A stretch of 64,000 nt of DNA from Aeromicrobium sp. IC_218 (GTDB lineage: Bacteria > Actinomycetota > Actinomycetes > Propionibacteriales > Nocardioidaceae), in assembly GCF_004336805.1 (NCBI RefSeq), contig NZ_SJXM01000013.1, positions 1 to 64,000 on the forward strand. The letters run 5' to 3'. The translations under genes were made by a program, and so were the position numbers. Shown piece by piece: positions 25,301-37,991 of this stretch (the first letter of the stretch is position 1; the number at the start of each line of letters is the position of its first letter). The notes below the pieces were generated by a model that ran no database searches, was not told the DNA's origin, and saw nothing but the letters and a program-made list of their open reading frames with translations.

Positions 25301-26130
25301 TGAGTCGATTCGTGGGAGCCCTCGCGGGCCTGGTCGCCCTGCTCGTGCTGCTCGTGGCCGTGCCGGCCCAGTGGGTGGCCACGCACGTCAGCGACGCCGA
25401 CGGCTTCGCCGACCTCGCCGGCCCGCTCGTGGCCGAGCCGGAGGTGAGGACCGAGCTCTCCCAGGTCATCTCCGAGCAGGTCACGGCCCGGCTGGCCCTC
25501 TCGCCCACCCTCGGCCCGGTCGTCGCGGACGTCCTGGCCCGCGCGGCCACCACCGTCGTCGACGACCCGGCGTTCCGGACGGCGTGGGAGGACACCCTGC
25601 GTCGCTCGCACGAGGCGACCCTCGGCGGCGCGGACGCCGCGCCCGACCAGGGCCAGTCGCTGCGGCTCGCGGTCGACCTGGCTCCGCTGGCGCGGTACGT
25701 CGTCGACAAGGCGTCCGGCCAGCTGCCTGTGACGGTGCGCGCGCCGGAGACGGTCGTCGTGCCGATCACCAGCGAGCAGGTCGGCGAGCAGATCGACCTG
25801 CTGCGCTCGGCGCCGGACTACGCCCGGGTGGCGTGGATCGTGCTCGTCGCCGCCGTCGTGGTGCGCCTCGCCCTGGCGCGGCGCCGGGGCGCGGCGCTGG
25901 CCCGGCTCGGCGTCGGAGCGCTCGTGGCGGCCGGCGTGCTGTGGCTCGCCGTGCGCGCGGCCGGCCGGCTGCTGCAGGAGCGGGGCGACGCGGCGGAGCC
26001 GCTCGCCCGGGCCGTGCAGGACGCCCTGGTGGCGCGCTCGACGGCGTCGTTCGACGACTGGCTGCTCGTGGTGGCCGGCGCGGGCCTGGCCGCCGTGGTG
26101 GTCGGCGTCGTGCTGCGCCGGAAGGTCTAG
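25300..26130 (+). CDS. Membrane protein of unknown function
   Basis: The 276-residue protein has a signal-anchor (FVGALAGLVALLVLLVAV) and an extracytoplasmic segment of about 140 residues. Two or three more helices follow (around VAWIVLVAAVVVRLAL, LGVGALVAAGVLWLAV and WLLVVAGAGLAAVVVGVVL). I recognise no family. ATG 25300 is preferred over ATG 25291: GGGAGG ends directly at 25290, too close for the first ATG but nine bases from the second, which also overlaps the marP stop (TGATG). Its place at the end of the marP operon suggests an envelope role. Confidence 0.75.
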   Translation: MSRFVGALAGLVALLVLLVAVPAQWVATHVSDADGFADLAGPLVAEPEVRTELSQVISEQVTARLALSPTLGPVVADVLARAATTVVDDPAFRTAWEDTLRRSHEATLGGADAAPDQGQSLRLAVDLAPLARYVVDKASGQLPVTVRAPETVVVPITSEQVGEQIDLLRSAPDYARVAWIVLVAAVVVRLALARRRGAALARLGVGALVAAGVLWLAVRAAGRLLQERGDAAEPLARAVQDALVARSTASFDDWLLVVAGAGLAAVVVGVVLRRKV

Positions 26131-26137
26131 CCGCCGG

Positions 26138-26557
26138 CTAGCGGGTCGGGCGGGTCTGGCCCTTGAGCGCGGCCGGGATCTCCTTGGCCGTCGCGATGGT
26201 CTTCTCCGGCGCCTTGATCTTCTTGAGCTTGCGGATGCCGATGAACACCAGCAGCAGCATCAGCACCAGGTAGAAGCCGGTGACGATGAGGAAGCACCAC
26301 GCCGGGTGCAGGCCGGTCATCGTCAGGAAGTAGGCCGCGGCGATCGAGCCGAGGACGATGATGAGCAGGCCGAGGAACGCGCTCGCGGCCAGCAGACCGG
26401 TGCCCAGGCCCGCGGCCTTCGCGCTGACCCGCAGCTCGCTCTTGGCCAGCTGGATCTCGGCCTGGACCAGGCTCGAGATGTCGCGGCTGGCGTCGGCGAC
26501 GAGACGACCGATGGTGGGCTCGTCCGTGGGCTGCGGCTGCTGCTCGGTCACGCTCAT
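26138..26557 (-). CDS. Phage holin family-like membrane protein
   Basis: The 139-residue protein has an amphipathic N-terminal segment (IGRLVADASRDISSLVQAEI, QLAKSEL) and two long hydrophobic helices. A basic tail (KLKKIKAPEKTIATAKEIP) follows. This is the layout of the actinobacterial holin-superfamily III/DUF1469-type proteins, found at this spot beside acs (Rv3669 position). No lytic role is implied. It is preceded by TAGGCT seven bases before the ATG. It is convergent with the preceding membrane protein gene. Confidence 0.8.
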   Translation of the reverse strand: MSVTEQQPQPTDEPTIGRLVADASRDISSLVQAEIQLAKSELRVSAKAAGLGTGLLAASAFLGLLIIVLGSIAAAYFLTMTGLHPAWCFLIVTGFYLVLMLLLVFIGIRKLKKIKAPEKTIATAKEIPAALKGQTRPTR

Positions 26558-26564
26558 GGCGGCG

Positions 26565-26570
26565 AGCCTA
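26565..26570 (-). promoter_or_regulatory. Candidate -10 box for the holin-like gene (leaderless)
   Basis: TAGGCT-CGCCGCC-ATG on the minus strand, seven bases between box and start. Confidence 0.38.
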
Positions 26571-26608
26571 CACAGCGGACGCCGACCCCGCAGTGCGTCC
26601 GGACGCGG

Positions 26609-26663
26609 CCGGGGGCGGGCCCGAGCCGGGCGGCGTGACACCGCTGGCCGGACCCGCCCCCGG
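26609..26663 (-). terminator. Possible terminator of acs
   Basis: CCGGGGGCGGG and CCCGCCCCCGG form an 11-base-pair stem with a long (33-base) loop, just after the acs stop on the minus strand. The long loop makes this only moderately convincing. Confidence 0.4.
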
Positions 26664-26679
26664 TCGGGACGGACGAGGG

Positions 26680-28650
<1,971 letters not shown>

Positions 28651-28668
28651 GGGGTCTCCTCAAGAAAG

Positions 28669-28709
28669 GGGTGTGTGGTGCGCCACCCATTGTGGCGCAC
28701 CACACACCC
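28669..28709 (-). terminator. Perfect 18-bp hairpin with T-tract between actP and acs
   Basis: GGGTGTGTGGTGCGCCAC pairs perfectly with its complement across a five-base loop. On the minus strand the stem is followed by TTTCTTGAGG. It lies directly after the symporter stop codon and 19 bases before the acs start, so it can act as a terminator or attenuator between the two genes. Confidence 0.85.
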
Positions 28710-28722
28710 GGGACGGACGGGA

Positions 28723-30374
<1,652 letters not shown>

Positions 30375-30378
<4 letters not shown>

Positions 30379-30713
30379 CGCTCCACCTCACGCTCGAACT
30401 GCCCGCGGAGGTCGTCCGCGATCGGGTCCATGTTCTTGGCGGAGTAGGTCGCGTACGCGTAGGCGATGCCGAACGTCGTCACGAACTGCAGCAGGCCCCA
30501 GACCAGGGCCACGTTGATGTTGCCGACGATCTTGGTGCCCATGAGGTCGGGGGCCCAGTTCGAGGCCAGGACGTAGGCCAGGTACCAGATCATGAAGGCG
30601 ACGGTGGTCGGCACGACGAAGCGCCGGTAGGCGGACCGCAGCCGGTGGAAGTCGGCCGAGGCATGGATGCGTTCGTACTCGGCGTGGACCGCTGGCGAGA
30701 TCTTCTCGGCCAC
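30375..30713 (-). CDS. DUF485 membrane protein (ActP partner)
   Basis: The 112-residue protein has two transmembrane helices (VVPTTVAFMIWYLAYVL and VALVWGLLQFVTTFGIAYAY) and ends with a cytoplasmic tail. N-terminal FHRLRSAYRRF is the DUF485 signature. These proteins are encoded directly before acetate symporters (YjcH in E. coli) and are thought to assist them. GTG 30713 has AAAGGGG about six bases upstream. A CRP-like site lies 60-75 bases before the start. Confidence 0.9.
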
Positions 30714-30772
30714 AGCGCACCCCTTTCGGGTCGTTGGGACGGTGCTGAGCCGACGGTAGGGACGCGTGAGGA

Positions 30773-30788
30773 TGTGTGCCAGGTCACA
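30773..30788 (-). promoter_or_regulatory. CRP-like site upstream of the acetate symporter operon
   Basis: TGTGTGCCAGGTCACA (plus strand) matches TGTGA-N6-TCACA at nine of ten positions. It lies 60 bases before the DUF485 start codon, beside a possible -10 box (TACCGT on the minus strand, 30753-30758). CRP control of acs/actP-type genes is established in E. coli and likely in actinobacteria. Confidence 0.55.
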
Positions 30789-30807
30789 CGACAGGTGGTG
30801 CGGTCAA

Positions 30808-30829
30808 GCCCGGCGACGGGTCGCCGGGC
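30808..30829 (-). terminator. Hairpin terminator of the second symporter gene
   Basis: GCCCGGCGAC-GG-GTCGCCGGGC is a perfect ten-base-pair palindrome 45 bases after the stop of the second symporter gene. It separates that unit from the actP operon. Confidence 0.65.
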
Positions 30830-30873
30830 GGTCGCGGCGCTGCGACGAACGGTCGTCCTGGCGCGACGAGCGG

Positions 30874-32355
30874 TCAGCGCCGCTGCAGGTCCTCGGGGGT
30901 GTGGAGCCGGGCCATGGTGCGCGCGACGGTGGCGGGCACGCGGCGGGGCGTGGCCAGCGAGACGCCGACCATGAGCGCGAAGCCGAGCGGCACCGCCCAG
31001 GCGGCGGGCTGGGCGAGCAACGTCCCGGTCCAGCCGTCCGGACGCCACACGATGGTGAGCAGCACGGCCACGCCGGCGGCCAGCCCGCCGCCGACCAGGC
31101 CCGCGACGGCGCCGGCGGCGGTGAGCCCGCGCCACCAGATGCCGAGCACGAGCAGCGGGCAGAACGTCGCCGCCGCCAGCCCGAAGGCGAACGTCACCGA
31201 GCTGGCCACGGCGATCTCGCCGGTGAGGAACGACAGCGCCAACGGCACGAGCACGCAGACGACGGCGGCGACCCGCAGCGCGGCGATGGACGAGAGCCGG
31301 GTGGTCGCGGCCAGGCTCTGGCCGACCACGCCGGCGACCGACATCGTCAGTCCGGACGACGTGGACAGGAAGGCCGCGAACGCCCCCGCGGTGACCAGGG
31401 CCCCGAGCAGGTCGCCGGCCGTGCCGCCGAGCACGCGTCCGGGCAGCTCGAGCACGACGCTGTCGGCGTGGCCGGACGCGACGAGGTCGCCGGCGTACAC
31501 GCGTCCGAGCAGCCCGTAGACCGGCGGCAGCAGGTAGAACGCGCCGAGCAGCACCAGGACCACGAGCGTCGTGCGGCGCGCCGCCCGGCCGTCGCGGTTG
31601 GTGTAGAAGCGCACCACGACGTGGGGCAGGCCCATCGTGCCCAGGAACGTCGCGGCCATGACGGCGTAGGTGCTGTAGAGCCCCTGGGCGCCGTCGCCGA
31701 GCGGCCCGACCCAGTCGCCGGCGTCGACGGGCGCGGGGGCGCCGTCGCCGCGCCAGGCCGCGACGAGGAAGAGGAGCGGGACGAGCAGCGCGGTGAGCTT
31801 GAGCCAGTACTGGAAGGCCTGCACGAAGGTGATCGAGCGCATGCCGCCGGAGACGACGTTGACCACGACGATCGCGGCCACGAGCACGCTGCCCAGCCAG
31901 CCGGGGGAGTCGGCGACGGTGCGCAGGGTCAGGCCGGCGCCCTGGAACTGCGGCATGAGGTAGAGCCACCCGACCCCGACGACGAGCACCGTGGCGACCC
32001 GGCGCACCGCGACCGACTGCAGCCGCACCTGGGCGAAGTCGGGGATCGTGTACGCGCCCGAGCGGCGCAGTGGGGCGGCCACCAGCACGAGCAGCAGCAG
32101 GTAGCCCGCGGTCCAGCCGATCGGGTACCAGAGCATGTCGGCGCCGTAGGCCAGCACGAGGCCGGCGACGCCGAGGAAGGACGCCGCCGAGAGGTACTCG
32201 CCGCCGATCGCCGAGCTGTTCCACCACGGGCTGACCGACCGCGACGCGACGTAGAAGTCGCTCGTCGTCCGGCTGATGCGCAGCCCGAACGCGCCGATGC
32301 CGATGGTCGCCAGCGAGACCAGGGTGACCGCGACGGCGGCGTAGGTCGGGTTCAC
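30874..32355 (-). CDS. Second sodium:solute symporter (ActP-like)
   Basis: The 493-residue SSS-family transporter has about 13 helices and shows the ActP-like pattern: TTSDFYVASRSVSPWWN, IGGEYLSAASFLG and GTMGLPHVVVRFYTN. Its solute is probably a short monocarboxylate (acetate, propionate or pyruvate), judged from similarity to the neighbouring ActP-like protein and the LytTR regulator next to it. GTG 32355 overlaps the stop of the small membrane protein gene upstream (GTGA). Confidence 0.88.
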   Translation of the reverse strand: MNPTYAAVAVTLVSLATIGIGAFGLRISRTTSDFYVASRSVSPWWNSSAIGGEYLSAASFLGVAGLVLAYGADMLWYPIGWTAGYLLLLVLVAAPLRRSGAYTIPDFAQVRLQSVAVRRVATVLVVGVGWLYLMPQFQGAGLTLRTVADSPGWLGSVLVAAIVVVNVVSGGMRSITFVQAFQYWLKLTALLVPLLFLVAAWRGDGAPAPVDAGDWVGPLGDGAQGLYSTYAVMAATFLGTMGLPHVVVRFYTNRDGRAARRTTLVVLVLLGAFYLLPPVYGLLGRVYAGDLVASGHADSVVLELPGRVLGGTAGDLLGALVTAGAFAAFLSTSSGLTMSVAGVVGQSLAATTRLSSIAALRVAAVVCVLVPLALSFLTGEIAVASSVTFAFGLAAATFCPLLVLGIWWRGLTAAGAVAGLVGGGLAAGVAVLLTIVWRPDGWTGTLLAQPAAWAVPLGFALMVGVSLATPRRVPATVARTMARLHTPEDLQRR

Positions 32356-32726
32356 GGCGGCTCGACGAGGGCGGCGAAGTCGCGCTCGAGCCGGTCGGTC
32401 TGGCGCACGTACAGCCAGCCGAGCACGAACAGCCACGGGTACACGCCGACGCCGAGGGCCAGCCAGGCCAGCGGCAGGCCCAGCACCTCACCGTCGACGA
32501 CGCCCTCGGCCACCCGCAGGACGATCGGCAGGGAGCCGAGCGTGAGCACCAGCGCGAGCACCACGACTCCGGTGAGCCGCAGCTGCGAGCGCACCAGCGC
32601 GCGGACGTAGGCGTCGCCGACGCCGGACAGCTCGTCGAGCTCCTCGCGGACGGGACGGCGCACGTGCGGCGCCGCCACGGTCAGCGGGTTGGTGACGCGC
32701 ACCCGCTCCCGCGCCTCGTCGCTCAC
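32352..32726 (-). CDS. DUF485-like small membrane protein, partner of the second symporter
   Basis: The 124-residue protein has two hydrophobic helices (VVVLALVLTLGSLPIVL and LALGVGVYPWLFVLGWLYV), then RQTDRLERDFAALVE. Size, topology and position directly before an SSS transporter match the DUF485 partner role, though the N-terminal FxRLxxxYRRF signature is not present. It overlaps the LytTR gene stop (GTGA) and the symporter start (GTGA), making a three-gene operon. Confidence 0.75.
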   Translation of the reverse strand: MSDEARERVRVTNPLTVAAPHVRRPVREELDELSGVGDAYVRALVRSQLRLTGVVVLALVLTLGSLPIVLRVAEGVVDGEVLGLPLAWLALGVGVYPWLFVLGWLYVRQTDRLERDFAALVEPP

Positions 32727-33454
32727 CGTCCGGGTCCCGCCACGAGCTCGCGCAGCGCCCGGGTGTGGCGCCGGGCCACGCCGATCTCGGTCGTCCGGGC
32801 GCCGGTGTCGACGACCACGGACGTGCGTCCGTCGCGCTGGCGCAGCTCGGCCACGTGGCGCAGCGCCACCAGGTGGCTGCGGTGCACGCGCACGAACCCG
32901 GCCTCGGCCCACTGCTCGGCCAGCGCCGTCAGCGGGACGCGCACGAGGTGGTCGGCGCCGTCGGTCGTGTGCAGCCGGACGTAGTCGCCGTGCGCCTCGA
33001 CGTAGGCGACGCTCGAGCGGCGGACGAACCGCGTGACGCCGGCCAGCTCGACCGCGATCGTCGGGTCGTCCTCGTCGGTCGCGGCGGCGGACTCGGTGGC
33101 CCGCCGGACGCTCTCGGCCAGCCGCTCCTCGCGGACCGGCTTGAGCAGGTAGTCCACGACGCCCAGCTCGAAGGCGTCCACGGCGTGCTCCTCGTGGGCG
33201 GTGACGAAGACGATGCGCGGCCGCTCGGCGAAGCGGCCGAGCAGGCGCGCGAGCTCCAGGCCGCTCAGCCCGGGCATCGCGATGTCGAGGAAGACCAGGT
33301 CGACGCCGCCGGGCTCGAGGAGGCGCAGCGCGTCCACCCCGGACTGGACGGCGCGGATCTCGCCGATGCGCGGGTCGCGCTCGAGCAGCCACACGAGCTC
33401 GTCCAGCACCGGCCGCTCGTCGTCGACGACGAGGGTGCGCAGTCCGTCGGCCAT
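32723..33454 (-). CDS. LytTR-family response regulator
   Basis: The 243-residue protein has a receiver domain with acidic pair Asp11-Asp12, phosphoacceptor Asp57 (FLDIAMPG) and the switch lysine in DYLLKPVREERL. A C-terminal LytTR DNA-binding domain follows (RSSVAYVEAHGDYVRLHT, VRVHRSHLVAL). Such regulators pair with LytS-type kinases; the only one here is at 40405-41541, seven kilobases away. It heads the operon with the DUF485-like gene and the second symporter, so control of carboxylate uptake is likely. TAGGAT six bases before the ATG suggests a leaderless mRNA. Confidence 0.92.
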   Translation of the reverse strand: MADGLRTLVVDDERPVLDELVWLLERDPRIGEIRAVQSGVDALRLLEPGGVDLVFLDIAMPGLSGLELARLLGRFAERPRIVFVTAHEEHAVDAFELGVVDYLLKPVREERLAESVRRATESAAATDEDDPTIAVELAGVTRFVRRSSVAYVEAHGDYVRLHTTDGADHLVRVPLTALAEQWAEAGFVRVHRSHLVALRHVAELRQRDGRTSVVVDTGARTTEIGVARRHTRALRELVAGPGR

Positions 33455-33460
33455 GGCGCG

Positions 33461-33466
33461 ATCCTA
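33461..33466 (-). promoter_or_regulatory. Candidate -10 box for the LytTR regulator (leaderless)
   Basis: TAGGAT-CGCGCC-ATG on the minus strand, six bases between box and start. Confidence 0.42.
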
Positions 33467-33544
33467 GGTGATCGCCGTCACGTCCCGGGGGTGTCGGCGC
33501 CGCGCGGCCGGGGTAGCGTCGGTCGCGACGTCGAGCGCGTGAGA

Positions 33545-33566
33545 TTATCTTGACGTCAAACAATCT
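33545..33566 (+). promoter_or_regulatory. AT-rich palindrome upstream of isocitrate dehydrogenase gene
   Basis: TTGACGTCAA (33550-33559) is a perfect ten-base palindrome inside TATCTTGACGTCAAACAATC. It lies about 40 bases before the idh GTG, in a stretch much richer in A/T than its surroundings. It could contain a TTGACG -35 box or be an operator. I cannot name the regulator. Confidence 0.4.
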
Positions 33567-33598
33567 TGTGGTCCTGCACCCGACGAAACGGAGCACCC

Positions 33599-35818
<2,220 letters not shown>

Positions 35819-35836
35819 CGCCCGCCCGCACGCCGC

Positions 35837-35870
35837 AGGGCCCCGCTCGGATCCGTCCGGGCGGGGCCCT
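35837..35870 (+). terminator. Terminator of isocitrate dehydrogenase gene
   Basis: AGGGCCCCGC and GCGGGGCCCT form a perfect ten-base-pair stem; the 14-base loop itself contains CGGATCCG. It lies 19 bases after the stop. Confidence 0.75.
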
Positions 35871-35894
35871 CGTGCGTCCGGGCCCGGACGCCGG

Positions 35895-35952
35895 GTCGGG
35901 TTTACCTGGGGCCCCAGGTAGACCCGACGTCCCCAGGTCTGCCGGCCTGGGG
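35895..35952. repeat. Palindrome-rich spacer with repeated CCTGGGG motif
   Basis: A 34-base near-perfect palindrome (35895-35928; core TACCTGGGGCCCCAGGTA perfect, one mismatch outside) is followed by CCCCAGG-TCTGCCGG-CCTGGGG (35931-35952). Another CCTGGGG lies at about 35965. The block lies between the idh terminator and the end of bioN and encodes nothing. It may be an extra terminator for bioN or a repeat element. Confidence 0.7.
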
Positions 35953-35990
35953 CGGTCGAGGAGTCCTGGGGCGGTGGCCGTCCGTCGGGC

Positions 35991-36599
35991 TCAGTCGTCG
36001 CCGAGGCCGCGGGCCGCGAGGGCGTCACCGGTCTCGTAGGCCCGTCCGACGGTGCGGACGGCCAGGGGGACGAGCAGGGCGCGCGGGCTCCGTTCCAGGC
36101 CGCGAGCCTTCGCGGCGGCGCGGGTCTCGCGGGCCGTCTCCAGGATGCCGGGGATCGCGCGCAGGACGAGCGAGAACGCCAGCGCGACCCGCTCGGGGCG
36201 CACGCCGAGCCGCCGGAACGGCCGCAGGCCCCGCTCGACCGCGGTGAGGACGTCGTCCACCGGGGTCGTCGCGGTGAAGACGAGCGCGGCGAGCACGAGC
36301 GCGAGCAGGTCGCCGACCACGTGCACCGCGACCGGCCAGCCGCGCTGCCAGGTCTGGAACGCGGCGACGACCACGGCGAGCACCAGCAGGCCGCGCACCT
36401 GGCGCAGCGTCCGGCGCACGGGCATGCCGGCCACGAGCGTCAGCGCGAGTGACACCACGAGCAGCACGACGGCGCTCGCCGGGCCGTGCAGCGCGACGGC
36501 GATCGCGCCGTACGTGGCGAGCAGGCCGAGCTTCGGCCCCGCCGGGATCCGGTGCAGCACCGACCGCCCCGGTCGGTACGCCCCGAGCAGGTCAGTCAC
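35991..36599 (-). CDS. bioN: Biotin ECF transporter T component (BioN-like)
   Basis: The 202-residue CbiQ/BioN-family protein has about five hydrophobic segments. The coupling-region motif [17 protein letters not shown] (the Ala-Arg-Gly signature with which T components contact the ATPases) is visible near the end of the membrane part. It is the energy-coupling membrane subunit that links BioM to BioY. GTG 36599 lies nine bases after bioM. It is the third gene of bioY-bioM-bioN. Confidence 0.88.
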   Translation of the reverse strand: MTDLLGAYRPGRSVLHRIPAGPKLGLLATYGAIAVALHGPASAVVLLVVSLALTLVAGMPVRRTLRQVRGLLVLAVVVAAFQTWQRGWPVAVHVVGDLLALVLAALVFTATTPVDDVLTAVERGLRPFRRLGVRPERVALAFSLVLRAIPGILETARETRAAAKARGLERSPRALLVPLAVRTVGRAYETGDALAARGLGDD

Positions 36600-36608
36600 G
36601 GGCGATCC

Positions 36609-37301
36609 TCACGGTGCTGCGACCAGCGCGCGGTAGTGGGCGACCGCCTCGGCCGGGTCGCCGTCGAAGACGACGCGGGCGGCGTCGACGACGAGCGCAC
36701 GGTCGCAGCGCACGGCCAGGTCCAGGTCGTGGGTCACCAGCACGAGCTGCTGGCGCAGTGACAGGAGGCGGTCGGCGACGAGCCTGGTGTTGCGCAGGTC
36801 GAGCAGCGTGGTCGGCTCGTCGGCGACGAGCACGTCGGGGTCCGTGGCGAGCACGCCGGCCAGCGCGAGCATCTGCTTCTGGCCGCCGGACAGGGCGTGG
36901 ACACTCGTGTCCGCCTTCGCCTCGAGCCCGACGGACGCCAGCACCTCCAGGGCGCGGGCGCGGCGGGCGGCCTTGTCGCGGACCGTCCGGCGCAGCGACA
37001 GGGCGACGTCCTCCAGGCAGGTGGGCATGACCAGCTGGGCGTCGGGGTTGGTGAACACGAACCCGACCCGGCGGCGCACGGCCGGACCCTCGTCCACGGT
37101 GTCGAGCCCGCCGACGCGCACGTGGCCGGACGTCGGCTCGACCAGCCCGTTCAGCAGGCGCGCGAGCGTGGACTTGCCCGAGCCGTTGGCGCCGACGACC
37201 GCGACCCGCGGCTCGTCCAGCGTGAGGGTGGTCGGCTCGAGGACGACGAGCGGACCGTCGGTCGTCTCGACGGTGACGGCGGCCTGGTCGAGCTCGATCA
37301 C
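36609..37301 (-). CDS. bioM: Biotin ECF transporter ATPase (BioM-like)
   Basis: The 230-residue ABC ATPase has Walker A GANGSGKST, the Q-loop in FTNPDAQLVMPT (typical for ECF A components), the signature ALSGGQKQMLALAGVLA and Walker B VLVADEPTTLLD. The H-loop is in VLVTHDLDLAVRC. A single A component beside BioN and BioY fits the biotin system. GTG 37301 lies 16 bases after bioY. TACCGT six bases before the start could be an internal promoter. Confidence 0.9.
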   Translation of the reverse strand: MIELDQAAVTVETTDGPLVVLEPTTLTLDEPRVAVVGANGSGKSTLARLLNGLVEPTSGHVRVGGLDTVDEGPAVRRRVGFVFTNPDAQLVMPTCLEDVALSLRRTVRDKAARRARALEVLASVGLEAKADTSVHALSGGQKQMLALAGVLATDPDVLVADEPTTLLDLRNTRLVADRLLSLRQQLVLVTHDLDLAVRCDRALVVDAARVVFDGDPAEAVAHYRALVAAP

Positions 37302-37307
37302 GTCCGT

Positions 37308-37313
37308 ACGGTA
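37308..37313 (-). promoter_or_regulatory. Possible internal -10 box before bioM
   Basis: TACCGT-ACGGAC-GTG on the minus strand, overlapping the end of bioY. Position is good, but it lies within an operon and may be chance. Confidence 0.25.
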
Positions 37314-37317
37314 CGCG

Positions 37318-37896
37318 TCAGCGCCGGGCGAGCTGCGGGAAGGCGCGCAGCACCGAGGCCGCCACGACGGCCGCGAGGACGCCCTTGACGACGTCCGCGA
37401 CGAAGAACGGCGTCGCGAAGCCCCACGCGACCGAGGCCGAGACGTCCAGTGCGCGCATCATGCCGAGGGTGCCGAGGGTGCCGACCACCGCGACGGTGGC
37501 GACGGCCGCGGCCAGCGAGACGGCGCCGACGAACACCGCCGGCGACCGCCGGGCCACGCGCGTCGCGACGAAGCCCACCAGCGCCGCCGCGAGCGGGAAC
37601 GCCAGCAGGTACCCGCCGGTGGCGCCGGCCCACACCGCCGGTCCGGCGCTGCCCTGGGTGAAGACGGGCAGACCCGCGGTGCCGACTACGAGATAGAGCA
37701 CGACGGCCAGGAAGCCGCGGCGGGCGCCGAGCACCGAGCCCGCCAGGAACACGCCGAACATCTGCAGCGTGAACGGCACGTTGGCCACGCCGTTGATCGC
37801 CGGCAGGATCGCGCAGACCGCGATGAGCGCGGCGAAGGTCGCGACCAGGGCCAGGTCGGTCGTGCTGCTGGTGCGGCGCGCGGACACGGTGCTCAT
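37318..37896 (-). CDS. bioY: Biotin transporter BioY (ECF S component)
   Basis: The 192-residue membrane protein has about six helices and BioY marks: VPFTLQMFGVFLAGSVLGAR (substrate pocket) and GTAGLPVF. GSAGPAVWAGATGGYLLAFP follows. It binds biotin and uses BioM and BioN for import. ATG 37896 (MSTVSARRTSS) is chosen over ATG 37917 because CGAGGAG lies six bases upstream. The gene is divergent from the bioQ-like gene, with two operators in the 95-base gap. Confidence 0.94.
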   Translation of the reverse strand: MSTVSARRTSSTTDLALVATFAALIAVCAILPAINGVANVPFTLQMFGVFLAGSVLGARRGFLAVVLYLVVGTAGLPVFTQGSAGPAVWAGATGGYLLAFPLAAALVGFVATRVARRSPAVFVGAVSLAAAVATVAVVGTLGTLGMMRALDVSASVAWGFATPFFVADVVKGVLAAVVAASVLRAFPQLARR

Positions 37897-37920
37897 GCTG
37901 CTCCTCGGCGGGGACACGCA

Positions 37921-37952
37921 CCTGAACGGCGTTCAGGTGAACGGCGTTCAGG
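37921..37952. promoter_or_regulatory. Tandem BioQ-like operators between bioY and bioQ
   Basis: Two copies of TGAACGGCGTTCA lie 15 bases apart. The first is CCTGAACGGCGTTCAGG (37921-37937), the second GGTGAACGGCGTTCAGG (37936-37952); each is a TGAAC-N3-GTTCA palindrome, the first extended perfectly to 17 bases. They lie between the divergent start codons. BioQ of corynebacteria and mycobacteria binds TGAAC-N3-GTT(A/C)-type palindromes at biotin genes, so these are almost certainly operators of the adjacent TetR protein. Confidence 0.85.
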
Positions 37953-37991
37953 TTAGGCTGGGACCCGTCGCCTGTCAACGAAGGAGCTCGG

